Positions 53,552 through 62,203 of a stretch of 64,000 nt of DNA are shown here, in pieces (position 1 is the stretch's first letter; each line of letters opens with the position of its first letter). This DNA is from Brevibacillus laterosporus DSM 25 (GTDB taxonomy: Bacteria; Bacillota; Bacilli; Brevibacillales; Brevibacillaceae): assembly GCF_002706795.1 (NCBI RefSeq), contig NZ_CP017705.1, positions 1,274,501 to 1,338,500 of the forward strand, given 5' to 3'. The position numbers and the translations under genes are program-made. The notes under the pieces were generated by a model. It made no database searches. It was given only the letters and a program-made list of their open reading frames with translations, and was not told the origin of the DNA.

Positions 53552-54418
53552 CTATGTATGATCCTCCACATCTTGTGCGGAACGAATAAGGTTCATATTA
53601 CTACGAATAAATTGTTGCAATTCTTCATAAAAGGTCGGGTTGCAACCCATTACACTGCTTTTGGCATCGTATGGAAGTTCTTTGCCTTCCATAGTTGTAG
53701 CAGTACCGCCCGCTTCCTGAATGATGAGCTTGCCTGCCCCAAAATCCCATGCGTTCAATTGCAAGCTGACGTAACCATCCAGTCGTCCTGCTGCCACGTA
53801 AGATAGCTCTAAAGCCGCACTTCCTAGCAAGCGCATCCCACGAACTTTACCAGCCAACTCTTTGAAAATAACATCGATGCCTATCTGCTCAGCTCGTTTA
53901 TTCCAAAATACACTGGTACAAAGTAAGGCTTCCTCTAATTTTACTTGTCGGTGTAGACGTAACTGTCGATCGTTTAAATAAGCCCCTCCACCTTTGGTTG
54001 CATAAAACAACTCATCACGGGATGGATCATATACGACGCCTACAGCTGCCTCTCCTTTATGATACACCGCAATTGAAACAGAAAAATTAATTTGCTGATG
54101 AACAAAATTAGTTGTTCCATCAATAGGATCAATTATCCACAAGGTATCATATTCAGAAGGGGCCTTGCCCTGAAAACGATTTTCTTCTCCCAAAATACCA
54201 TGCTCAGGATATTGCTTGAGGATCATATCAATAACCATCTGCTCTACTTCTTCATCTACAGCTGTGACTAAATCAGAGGCAGAGGTTTTATAATTCACTT
54301 CATAGGGCTGATTCATTTTCTCTAAACTTAACTTACCGGCTGTTTTGGCGCATGCGATCGCCAATTCTTTCCACTGTTCCAGTTCATTCGGTTGCAAAGA
54401 TATCGCCACCCAACCCAT
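53552..54418 (-). CDS. Inositol monophosphatase (SuhB/YktC-like)
   Basis: A 288-residue Mg-dependent phosphatase with all canonical motifs: GILGEEN (motif with metal-binding Glu), WIIDPIDGTTNFVHQQINFSVSIAV (DPIDGT, about residues 95-100), and NAWDFGAGKLIIQEAGG (WDxAAG-type). YktC-like enzymes hydrolyse myo-inositol 1-phosphate or related sugars. The ATG at 54418 has a poor ribosome site; TTG at 54397 (MQPNELEQWK) with GGGTGG is an alternative start. Confidence 0.9.
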   Translation of the reverse strand: MGWVAISLQPNELEQWKELAIACAKTAGKLSLEKMNQPYEVNYKTSASDLVTAVDEEVEQMVIDMILKQYPEHGILGEENRFQGKAPSEYDTLWIIDPIDGTTNFVHQQINFSVSIAVYHKGEAAVGVVYDPSRDELFYATKGGGAYLNDRQLRLHRQVKLEEALLCTSVFWNKRAEQIGIDVIFKELAGKVRGMRLLGSAALELSYVAAGRLDGYVSLQLNAWDFGAGKLIIQEAGGTATTMEGKELPYDAKSSVMGCNPTFYEELQQFIRSNMNLIRSAQDVEDHT

Positions 54419-54489
54419 CCAATTTTCTTTAGTGTATCATATTTCACCATCTCCTACACCTTACAATCAAAAACAGCGACTATGAATAG

Positions 54490-54681
54490 TTTAGGCCAGA
54501 ATCGGAAGCGTTTGAATTATATACGTTTTTACACCAGCAGGGTATTCGCTGTCGAATCCGTAATTGCGTAATCTCCAATTGGTTTGGCGATCACCATCTA
54601 CCTACTAACAATAGATTTTCCTATGTAGAAGTATTAAACAAAGATGAGACCCAGGCTCATCTCTTCCTGCATTCTTTTTGA
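54490..54681 (+). pseudogene. Possible 5'-truncated remnant of a small gene
   Basis: A 63-codon stretch opens after TAG and has no usable start codon. It encodes protein-like sequence including AFELYTFLHQQGIRCRIRN and FSYVEVLNKDETQAHLFL, reminiscent of DUF2007-like proteins. A hairpin, GATGAG-CC/GG-CTCATC, lies at its end like an old terminator. The assignment is weak and rests on codon-like texture. Confidence 0.35.
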
Positions 54682-54694
54682 TAAAAATAAGTAG

Positions 54695-54725
54695 GGCTAT
54701 GTAGCACTCCCTTTGCTACATAGCC
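54695..54725 (-). terminator. Terminator of ybdD
   Basis: GGCTATGTAGC and GCTACATAGCC form an 11-bp stem. On the minus strand CTACTTATTTTT follows. Confidence 0.8.
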
Positions 54726-54734
54726 TTCGTTCCA

Positions 54735-54947
54735 TTAACAACAACGATTCATTTCGCCGCTCTCATATTTGTTTTTTAAAGCGAAAAGATAAAATTCCTT
54801 CTCTGTCATAGGAAAGATTCCGGGAGCACCGTGTGTCTTATACCAATGCTCCAGATAACGATCATAATCTGGCATACCAAAAATCGTTTTGATGATGGAA
54901 CGAACTTTTTTGAATCGGCGTTTCCAGTGTCTTATTTTCTTTCGCAT
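54735..54947 (-). CDS. ybdD: YbdD/YjiX-family small protein
   Basis: A 70-residue protein with a basic N-terminus and the family core IFGMPDYDRYLEHWYKTHGAPGIFPMTEKEFYLFALKNKYESGEMNRCC, including the terminal RCC. YbdD and YjiX are encoded next to CstA-type peptide or pyruvate transporters in E. coli, and here the gene lies 314 bases after cstA on the same strand. It is inferred to support CstA activity. GAGGGGTGGG precedes the ATG. Confidence 0.88.
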   Translation of the reverse strand: MRKKIRHWKRRFKKVRSIIKTIFGMPDYDRYLEHWYKTHGAPGIFPMTEKEFYLFALKNKYESGEMNRCC

Positions 54948-55074
54948 TGCCCACCCCTCACCTTTTCAACAGATTAAAAACAATTCTCTATATAAATTAA
55001 AGTTTCTTGGTTAAAAATATAGATTTCTTTATTGAGACTGTTTTATGATATAGATTGAACAATCTCTTAGTTTT

Positions 55075-55193
55075 GTTGTCAGTCCGCTTCGTGTTCCTAA
55101 AGTGTAGAACTTTATCCCAAACTGCGTTAAAACGCACCCCTACAGTTCTCCTTCACAACATTTTTTGAACAGTTCTGAAAGCGGACTGGCAAC
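55075..55193. repeat. 119-bp element bounded by a 15-bp inverted repeat
   Basis: GTTGTCAGTCCGCTT (55075-55089) is the complement of AAGCGGACTGGCAAC (55179-55193) at 14 of 15 positions. Inside, TGCGTT/AACGCA forms a hairpin and CAGTTCT occurs twice. It lies between cstA and ybdD. It may be a structured RNA, an mRNA-stabilising element between the two genes, or a miniature mobile element. Confidence 0.6.
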
Positions 55194-55212
55194 AAGCCTT
55201 TGAAGACAAGTA

Positions 55213-55254
55213 CAAGCCAAAAACCAGCCCGTGGGCGGTTTTCGGCTTTTTTAT
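55213..55254. terminator. Terminator downstream of cstA
   Basis: AAGCC-AAAACC-GCCC pairs with GGGC-GGTTTT-GGCTT, followed by TTTTTTATTTTC on the plus strand. The inner AACCGCCC/GGGC-GGTT stem followed by TTTTT also works on the minus strand for cstA. Confidence 0.7.
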
Positions 55255-55261
55255 TTTCTAG

Positions 55262-57346
55262 CTAAGCGAGTAGATCTCCTTTATGATCACGCTTGGTTAA
55301 CACAAAGGGTTCCTCTTTTAGCTCGTATTTCTTTCCATTCGCAATAGAGAGCCACAGACGTACCCCATCAATTATAATGGCGATTGTAATAATCAAAAAG
55401 ATCGCACAGACAATGGTATCAACCCTATCATTAAAAATCATTTTCTCAGCCACTTCAACCGATGTTACCCCTTTTGGCAATGAGCCTGACGCTAAAATCT
55501 CCTTAAATTTATTCGCATGCGCCCAGAATCCAATCGTAATATCATTAGAAAAAATTTTTTGCCAAGCCGCATATAAGGTAGCCGATGAAAGCCATGCCAT
55601 TGGAAATAGCGTAACCCAAGCATAGCGAGCCTTGCCCATTTTAATAATGAGTGTGGTACCAACTACAAAAGCAATTGCCGCTAACATTTGATTAGCAATA
55701 CCGAACAATGGCCAGAGTGTTTTAATGCCACCCAATGGATCGATAACCCCTTGATACAGAAAGTAGCCCCATCCAGCTGTCACAGCAGCAGACCCGATTA
55801 GGTTACCGGGGAGATAATCCATACGTTTTAATTTCGGAAACACATTACCCAGCATGTCCTGTACCATGAAGCGTCCAACGCGCGTTCCAGCATCAATGGT
55901 AGTTAAGATAAAAACTGCCTCAAACAAGATAGCAAAATGATACCAAAAGGCCATAAAGGTTTTTCCACCGATAAACCCTGAAAAGATATGTGCCATTCCC
56001 AATGCGAAGGAAGGAGCTCCTCCTGTTCGAGATAAAATACTCGTCTCGCCTACATCTTTGGCTGTTTCCGTTAATAGCTCAGCTGTGACAGGGAATCCAT
56101 ACGTGTTGGTAATAGTAGCTGCCGCTGTTACTGCATCAGCTCCTATTGCTGAAGTAGGTGCATTCACTGCAAAATACAGTCCTGGTGTTAATACACAGGC
56201 TGCAATCAACGCCATAATAGCAACCATAGATTCAGTCAGCATTGCCCCATAGCCAATTAATGGTGCATCACTTTCCTTGATAATCATTTTTGGTGTTGTA
56301 CCTGAAGCGACTAAGGCATGAAAGCCGGAGATGGCACCGCAAGCTATCGTAATAAAAAGGAATGGGAAAAGGTTTCCAGTAAATACTGGGCCAGTGCCAT
56401 CAATAAATTTTGTTAAAGCTGGCATTTGTAGATTAGGTAATGTGAAGATGATACCAATGGCAAGAAAAGCTATTGTACCGATTTTTAAAAAGGAACTGAG
56501 ATAGTCGCGTGGAGCTAATAAAAACCAAACCGGTAAAACAGATGCGATAAAACCATATATGATAATCATGATAGCAAGTTGCGTTCCTTCATAATCAAAC
56601 AGTGGTGCCCAGGTTGGTGACTCTGCTACTGCTTGTCCAAAATACAGGGATGCAAACAAAAGTACAATTCCGATAACAGAGGCCTCTAGCACTCTTCCAG
56701 GTCGGAAATACCTCATATACAATCCCATCAGGATAGCAATTGGTAACGTCATGGCAATCGTAAAGGTTGCCCACGGTGAATGAGTGAGAGCATTAACAAC
56801 AACAAGTGCTAATACGGCAATGAGAATAACCATAATAGCTAGTATCCCAATCATTGCCAAGACGCCCCCAATAGGTCCAATTTCTTCTTTAGCAATCTGA
56901 CCTAATGATTTTCCATTTCGTCTCATCGAACCAAATAAAATAATAAAGTCCTGTACCGCTCCTCCCAATACAACCCCAACAATAATCCAAATTGTACCGG
57001 GTAAATACCCCATTTGAGCTGCCAATGTAGGTCCTACTAACGGGCCTGCACCCGCAATCGCCGCGAAGTGATGTCCGTATAAAACCCATTTATTCGTTGG
57101 CACAAAGTCTTTGCCATCATTATGTAATTCAGCAGGAGTAGCTCGTCTGTCATCCAACCCCATAATTTTACGGGCAATAAAACGGCTGTAAAATCGATAA
57201 CCTACTGCATATGTACATAAAGCTGCCGTTAATAACCAGAAGGAACTTACTTGCTCCCCTTTTGATAAAGCCAACGCACCAAATCCAATGCCTCCTAATG
57301 CAGAAATAACTGTCCACATAATAATGGATAGTATCTTTCGCTTCAT
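55262..57346 (-). CDS. cstA: Carbon starvation protein CstA (peptide/pyruvate transporter)
   Basis: A 694-residue polytopic protein with about 16-18 helices. The N-terminal signature TNKWVLYGHHFAAIAGAGPLVGPTLAAQMGYLPGTIWIIVGVVLGGAVQDF is the defining CstA motif. Other signatures are FPFLFITIACGAISGFHALVASGTTPKMI and FILTTIDAGTRVGRFMVQDMLG. CstA-type carriers import pyruvate and peptides during carbon limitation. It is upstream of ybdD on the same strand, its usual partner. A terminator and a structured element lie between them. Confidence 0.95.
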   Translation of the reverse strand: MKRKILSIIMWTVISALGGIGFGALALSKGEQVSSFWLLTAALCTYAVGYRFYSRFIARKIMGLDDRRATPAELHNDGKDFVPTNKWVLYGHHFAAIAGAGPLVGPTLAAQMGYLPGTIWIIVGVVLGGAVQDFIILFGSMRRNGKSLGQIAKEEIGPIGGVLAMIGILAIMVILIAVLALVVVNALTHSPWATFTIAMTLPIAILMGLYMRYFRPGRVLEASVIGIVLLFASLYFGQAVAESPTWAPLFDYEGTQLAIMIIIYGFIASVLPVWFLLAPRDYLSSFLKIGTIAFLAIGIIFTLPNLQMPALTKFIDGTGPVFTGNLFPFLFITIACGAISGFHALVASGTTPKMIIKESDAPLIGYGAMLTESMVAIMALIAACVLTPGLYFAVNAPTSAIGADAVTAAATITNTYGFPVTAELLTETAKDVGETSILSRTGGAPSFALGMAHIFSGFIGGKTFMAFWYHFAILFEAVFILTTIDAGTRVGRFMVQDMLGNVFPKLKRMDYLPGNLIGSAAVTAGWGYFLYQGVIDPLGGIKTLWPLFGIANQMLAAIAFVVGTTLIIKMGKARYAWVTLFPMAWLSSATLYAAWQKIFSNDITIGFWAHANKFKEILASGSLPKGVTSVEVAEKMIFNDRVDTIVCAIFLIITIAIIIDGVRLWLSIANGKKYELKEEPFVLTKRDHKGDLLA

Positions 57347-57507
57347 AAAGTGCTCCTCCTTTCAGAATATAAGATACATACCAATAATCTAAATTATCTG
57401 ATTTTTAACAAAATAACTAGAATCTTTATTTATGATACCTTACTTGTAGATCGGCTGAAAAGCTTTTTTTAGCATAATATACATTTTTTTCAAAAAATAT
57501 CTGATTA

Positions 57508-57554
57508 TAAAAAAGGAAGCCACTTTTCATATGTAATGAGAAATTAGCTTCCTT
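57508..57554 (-). terminator. Terminator of hpd
   Basis: AAGGAAGC and GCTTCCTT form the stem around a long loop. On the minus strand TTTTTTATAA follows. Confidence 0.75.
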
Positions 57555-57575
57555 ACTTATTCGTTTATCGGATCA

Positions 57576-58667
57576 TTATAGGTTTCCACGCAACTCCTGC
57601 TCTCGCTCTAGTGCTTCAAATAATGCTTTAAAGTTACCATTTCCAAAACCACGACTACCTTTACGCTGGATAATCTCAAAGAATAGTGTCGGACGATCTA
57701 CTACTGGCTTACTAAACAATTGCAATAAGTAGCCTTCATCATCACGATCTACTAAAATTCTTAGTTCTTTTAATTTTTCAATATCCTCTTCAATTGCCCC
57801 TACACGTTCCACTAAATCCTCGTAATACGTGTCAGGTACACTTAAAAAGTCAACACCATTTGCCGTTAATTGCGAAACGGTTGTCAAAATATCATTGGTT
57901 AATACAGCAATATGTTGAACCCCTGGCCCTTTGTTGAATTCCAGATACTCTTGAATTTGTGATTTGCGTTTTCCTTCCGCAGGCTCGTTAATCGGAAATT
58001 TAATTCGCCCAGTACCGTTTTGCATAACTTTGGACATGAGCGCAGAGTATTCAGTAGAAATGTCATCATCGCTGAAGTTTTGGGAAGACGTAAAGCCCAT
58101 GACTTTCTCATAAAACCCAACCCATTCGTCCATAACTTCTACGTTTCCTACCATATGATCGATTCCAATTAGACCCGCACCCTGACAGGCAAACGGAGCT
58201 TGATAAGGTTGGAAGCCTGGATAAAATACTCCTTTGTAATCTTTACGTTCAATAAAAGAATGAACGGTTTCTCCATAAGTAGCAATCGTTGCTTTTTTTA
58301 TCGTTCCATGTTCATCGCTATATTCAGTAGGTTCCATCACAGATGTAGCTCCTCGAGAAATAGCTTCCTGGTAAGCCTTTTCACAATTTTCTACACGAAG
58401 GGCAATGTCTTTAACTCCCTCTCCGTGAAGCTTAATGAAATCAGTAATCGGATGATCTGGATCTAATGCTCCTGTCAACACCAAACGAATGTGATTTTGC
58501 TTTAACGCATAAGAGACTTGAGTGCGACTCCCTGTTTCCAAACCACGATACGCATATGGCTCAAATCCAAATGCCTTTGCGTAGTAGTACATTGCCTGCT
58601 TCGCATTTCCTACATACAACTCAACATAGTCCCAATCTTGAATGGGGAAAAAGTCTGTTACGCTCAC
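57576..58667 (-). CDS. hpd: 4-Hydroxyphenylpyruvate dioxygenase
   Basis: A 363-residue Fe(II) enzyme that converts 4-hydroxyphenylpyruvate to homogentisate in tyrosine breakdown. Iron ligands are seen as the His in GIDHMVGNVE (second glyoxalase-like domain), the His in GVQHIAVLTNDI and the Glu in PTLFFEIIQRKGSRGFGNGNFKALFEALE. The whole ending is highly characteristic. The start at 58667 is a GTG nine bases after GGAGG; an upstream TTG abuts the site and is unlikely. Other tyrosine-degradation genes are not in the window. Confidence 0.95.
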   Translation of the reverse strand: MSVTDFFPIQDWDYVELYVGNAKQAMYYYAKAFGFEPYAYRGLETGSRTQVSYALKQNHIRLVLTGALDPDHPITDFIKLHGEGVKDIALRVENCEKAYQEAISRGATSVMEPTEYSDEHGTIKKATIATYGETVHSFIERKDYKGVFYPGFQPYQAPFACQGAGLIGIDHMVGNVEVMDEWVGFYEKVMGFTSSQNFSDDDISTEYSALMSKVMQNGTGRIKFPINEPAEGKRKSQIQEYLEFNKGPGVQHIAVLTNDILTTVSQLTANGVDFLSVPDTYYEDLVERVGAIEEDIEKLKELRILVDRDDEGYLLQLFSKPVVDRPTLFFEIIQRKGSRGFGNGNFKALFEALEREQELRGNL

Positions 58668-58853
58668 ATCGATCAACCTCCGATTATTCTGAATTTTTTA
58701 AACCTATTTATTTGAGATTACATGTTCTGTTTTTTTCATGCAAGAATATGAAGTAACGCTTAAACGCTTTCATGTAGTATCAATAATAGTCTTCTGTCTA
58801 CCTACTCCATCAGTTATGATATAAACAGGGATATTTGAAGGGAGCGAAGTGCG

Positions 58854-59552
58854 ATGAAAGAGTGGAATACATTTGTCTCACAACAGTGGAATCAAATGGC
58901 TTGTGATTGGCATGAGCGTAGTAAGGGAATGTGGGAACAAGGCAGTCGCAAAACGATCCTGCCTTTATTTACAGGACTTCTTCCTGCCCACACAGGTCGA
59001 ATACTGGATGCTGGCTGTGGTGATGGATATGCTAGCTTCAAGCTAGCCTCTGTAGGGTATAATGTAACAGGTTTGGATATTTCCTCAGAAATGATAGCCT
59101 ATGCCACACAGCAAACCAGACGGCTTTCTGATTCTACCTCTCTACAATTTATGGAGGGAGATATTTCTGCTACGCCATATTCAGACCAAACCTTTGCAGG
59201 TATCCTGTCTATTAACGCGATGGAGTTCACTTCCTCTCCCTTACTTGTCCTTCAAGAATTTCAACGCATCCTGCAACCAAACGGATTGTTACTACTGGGG
59301 GTATTGGGACCCACAGCAGGCCCGCGGGCACATAGCTATCCACGTTTGTATGGAAAGGCCACTATCCAGAATACAATCATGCCCTGGGAAGCAAAACAGC
59401 TAGCGCAAGAGAATGGATTTTGCTTACAAAAGGAATCACATGTGTATAAAGATGATTTTCCTCCTGACCTTGCCGATTCCCTGAGCATGGAATTACGTGA
59501 AGCAGTTAGTTTTGTAACCTTACTTGCTTTGCGTAAGCACTCACATCACTAA
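58854..59552 (+). CDS. SAM-dependent class I methyltransferase
   Basis: A 232-residue Methyltransf_11/25-type enzyme. SAM motif I is GRILDAGCGDGYASFKLA (about residues 43-60), followed by VTGLDISSEMIAYA, FMEGDISATPYSDQTFAGILSINAMEF and LQEFQRILQPNGLLLLG. Its substrate is unknown. GAAGGGAGCG precedes the ATG. It is followed 31 bases later by the AIR-synthase-like gene on the same strand, suggesting an operon. Confidence 0.85.
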   Translation: MKEWNTFVSQQWNQMACDWHERSKGMWEQGSRKTILPLFTGLLPAHTGRILDAGCGDGYASFKLASVGYNVTGLDISSEMIAYATQQTRRLSDSTSLQFMEGDISATPYSDQTFAGILSINAMEFTSSPLLVLQEFQRILQPNGLLLLGVLGPTAGPRAHSYPRLYGKATIQNTIMPWEAKQLAQENGFCLQKESHVYKDDFPPDLADSLSMELREAVSFVTLLALRKHSHH

Positions 59553-59583
59553 ACAGATAATCCATTTTGTAAAGGAGCCAGCT

Positions 59584-60363
59584 ATGCGAGTACCCTATCT
59601 CACAAATCCATTACACCATTTGCAAAAGGTACGTGATCTGACGCTATTTCGGATCAATGAAGCACAAAGCATTGTTATCGCATGCGATTCAGATGGCGGC
59701 ATCGGCACCAAACCACAAGATATTGTCCAAATCGCACCTGATATGTTAGGACGGTTTGCTGTTCGTGTGCCGCTATTTGAATTGATTGCTTGTGGAGCCT
59801 CTCCGTTTATGATATGCGATACGCTATCAGTAGAGTTCGAGGGCTACGGTGAAGAAATTCTCCGTGGTATTAAGGAATATGCGAAAGAAGCAGGCGTCAC
59901 AGAGGATATCCAGTTTACAGGAAGTACGGAGGAGAACATTCCAACCATGCAGACAGGGGTTGGAATAACCGTGCTTGGGCTAGTACAGCAATCACAGTTT
60001 TCCCCAGGAACAGCCCAATCGAGAGAAGCTATCATGTGTGCAGGCCTTCCAAAAAGCGGCCCTAAGCATGAAGTTAGATTAGACGATCCCGAGATGCTTT
60101 CCCTAGCTGACCTGATCCACCTACGTGCTCATCCCGGTGTCCATGATCTATTGCCCGTTGGTTCAAAAGGCATTGCTTATGAAATGGATCAGCTAGCAAA
60201 AAGTGCCTCGCTTTCATATCGTCTCACCACTCCTCCCGCTCTTGATTTAGAGGAATCCGGTGGACCTTCTACATGTGTGGTTTTTTCAGCTTCAGCTGAC
60301 CTACTTGAAGAATTCCGAAACCAATTACGTTGTCCTGTACATGTTTTAGCTATTCTTGAATAA
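59584..60363 (+). CDS. AIR-synthase-related (PurM-like) ATP-binding protein
   Basis: A 259-residue protein with a PurM/ThiL-like N-terminal domain. Visible are VIACDSDGGIGTKPQDIV, an analogue of the PurM GTDGVGTK loop, and RVPLFELIACGASPFMICDTLSVEFEGYGEEILRGIKEYAKEAG. Next comes a Gly-rich GVGITVLGLV. The C-terminal lobe carries HPGVHDLLPVGSKGI. The alpha-ribazole kinases (CblS) of Listeria and Geobacillus belong to this superfamily and look similar in plan, so cobalamin lower-ligand salvage is a candidate role. The start at 59584 follows AAAGGAG. Confidence 0.72.
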   Translation: MRVPYLTNPLHHLQKVRDLTLFRINEAQSIVIACDSDGGIGTKPQDIVQIAPDMLGRFAVRVPLFELIACGASPFMICDTLSVEFEGYGEEILRGIKEYAKEAGVTEDIQFTGSTEENIPTMQTGVGITVLGLVQQSQFSPGTAQSREAIMCAGLPKSGPKHEVRLDDPEMLSLADLIHLRAHPGVHDLLPVGSKGIAYEMDQLAKSASLSYRLTTPPALDLEESGGPSTCVVFSASADLLEEFRNQLRCPVHVLAILE

Positions 60364-60446
60364 AGTAAAAGGGACAGCGTGAAGGCATTGTATATGTAAG
60401 AAAACAAGTGTCCAGCAAGTACAGAGCAATGGACTGTAACAAACAC

Positions 60447-60494
60447 AAGGAGAGAACAGCTACTTTCTACTCTAGAAGGGGCTGTTCTCTCCTT
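60447..60494 (+). terminator. Terminator of the methyltransferase/AIRS-like operon
   Basis: AAGGAGAGAACAGC and GCTGTTCTCTCCTT form a perfect 14-bp stem; only a weak T tract follows on the plus strand. Confidence 0.7.
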
Positions 60495-60505
60495 GCGTTT
60501 GTGTA

Positions 60506-60541
60506 AAAAAAGACCCCAGCCAGCCAAGGCTAACTGAGGTA
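60506..60541 (-). terminator. Terminator of the DHA2 operon
   Basis: On the minus strand ACCTCAG and CTGGGGT plus TAGCC/GGCTGG form the stem, followed by CTTTTTTT. Confidence 0.7.
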
Positions 60542-60555
60542 GAGGGCATATATAT

Positions 60556-62190
60556 TTATCCTTCCACTGGTGAGGTACCTGCTGTAGATGAAACGTTTTG
60601 TGGTGACTCTCCTTCTGGCTTATCAATAGGAGCTCTTTTTGCTACCACTACATCATCTGGTGTTTTTCGCTTTTTTAGGAAAAACAGCACCAATGGAATG
60701 GATAGAAGGATTGGTAACGCTGATACCATAAAGGTGTCTGCAATCCCTCTCGTGAAGGCTTCTTTTTGAATCAAACCTGCCAGTATAGCAGAGGCACCTC
60801 CCATTGAGGTAGCAGAATCCACTCCACTTTGTGCATATACTCCTGATAGCATACTCATCATTTGATTAGCTGTATCGTTGGTCGCTTGCACATTTTCACT
60901 GATTCGCACAGCATGGAAGGTTTGCCGATTACTCATTAGTGCTGTCAAAATAGCGATGGCAAAGGAGCCCATCACTTGACGAATCAGATTAGATAAGGAA
61001 GAAGCACGACCAACCATCGACTTCTCGATGGCGTTCATCCCAACCGTAGAAAGAGGTGTCATACATAATCCCATTCCCAATCCCCTAATGGTTAATAGCA
61101 CATCAATCCAACGATGAGGGGTGTCCTGAGCTAAATGCTGAAGCTCGAAGGTAGTTATACCCGCGAGCGTCAATCCAATCAACCCAAGTGGGACAACACC
61201 AAATTTATCAAATAATTTACCACCTATCGGCATCATTAATGCCATGGCAATTGACTGTGGCATCAAGAGAAGACCTGTCTGCATGGCGGATAAGCCTTGG
61301 ATGTTCTGCATATACAACGGCATCATAAAAATACCACCGAACATTCCCATCGTAAGAAAACTAACAATCAACAAACTAAGCGAAAATGTTCCATTCTTTA
61401 AAATACGGAACTCGATCAACGGTTGCTCAGTAGTTAACTCTACATAGACCAGTAATGTTAAGCTGGACACGGCCACAAATAATAGACTAACGATATACAA
61501 TGACGTCCAACCCTCTGATTGCCCTTTTGATAAGGCGAGCAATAATGAAGCAAAACCAATCATAGACAAGATGGCACCGGGAAAATCAAATTTTAAATCC
61601 TTTTTCAGCGGTGTTTCTCTTAAAATAATACTACTCATGATTACCGCTAAAACCCCTACTGGTACACCCATGAAGAAGAGAAACCGCCAGTTGAAATACT
61701 CTATGACGTACCCACTTAGCGTAGGGCCGACAGCAGGTGCTACCATCGCAGAAATCCCCCATAAACCAAGTGCTGTCCCGATTTGTTCTCGTGGCATTAT
61801 CGTGTAGATGATAGACATCCCGATCGGCATGATGAAACCACCGCTTAATCCTTGCACCACTCTGAAGAAAATCATGCTACTATCGTTCCATGAAAATCCA
61901 CAAAACGTAGAGCTAATCGTAAATAAAGCAAGTGAGGTTACAAATACTCGCTTATAGCCAAATTTATCTCCAAGTGCACCACTCATCGGGATAACAACCG
62001 CAGAAGCAAGCATATACCCTGTTAGCACCCATTGAATGGTGTCAGTAGTAGAACCAAATACAGCTACTAACTTAGGTAGGGCAATGTTAATTAAACTGTT
62101 ATTCAAGACAGCCACGAATGTACCCATTACAATAGCAGCCAACGCCAACCATTTATAGGAAGCATTCTCCTTGTTGTTAGAAGCAGACAA
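60556..62190 (-). CDS. DHA2-family (EmrB/QacA-type) multidrug MFS transporter
   Basis: A 544-residue protein with 14 predicted helices. It shows the family start IVMGTFVAVLNNSLINIALPKL, the TM2-TM3 motif GALGDKFGYKRVFV, and motif C in GPTLSGYVIEYFNWRFLFFMGVPVG. Such pumps export hydrophobic drugs together with an EmrA-type adaptor. It follows the adaptor at 62204 by 13 bases, so the three genes form an operon. The C-terminal tail is Pro/Ser-rich and cytosolic. Confidence 0.92.
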   Translation of the reverse strand: MSASNNKENASYKWLALAAIVMGTFVAVLNNSLINIALPKLVAVFGSTTDTIQWVLTGYMLASAVVIPMSGALGDKFGYKRVFVTSLALFTISSTFCGFSWNDSSMIFFRVVQGLSGGFIMPIGMSIIYTIMPREQIGTALGLWGISAMVAPAVGPTLSGYVIEYFNWRFLFFMGVPVGVLAVIMSSIILRETPLKKDLKFDFPGAILSMIGFASLLLALSKGQSEGWTSLYIVSLLFVAVSSLTLLVYVELTTEQPLIEFRILKNGTFSLSLLIVSFLTMGMFGGIFMMPLYMQNIQGLSAMQTGLLLMPQSIAMALMMPIGGKLFDKFGVVPLGLIGLTLAGITTFELQHLAQDTPHRWIDVLLTIRGLGMGLCMTPLSTVGMNAIEKSMVGRASSLSNLIRQVMGSFAIAILTALMSNRQTFHAVRISENVQATNDTANQMMSMLSGVYAQSGVDSATSMGGASAILAGLIQKEAFTRGIADTFMVSALPILLSIPLVLFFLKKRKTPDDVVVAKRAPIDKPEGESPQNVSSTAGTSPVEG

Positions 62191-62203
62191 ATTTGATCGC
62201 CTC

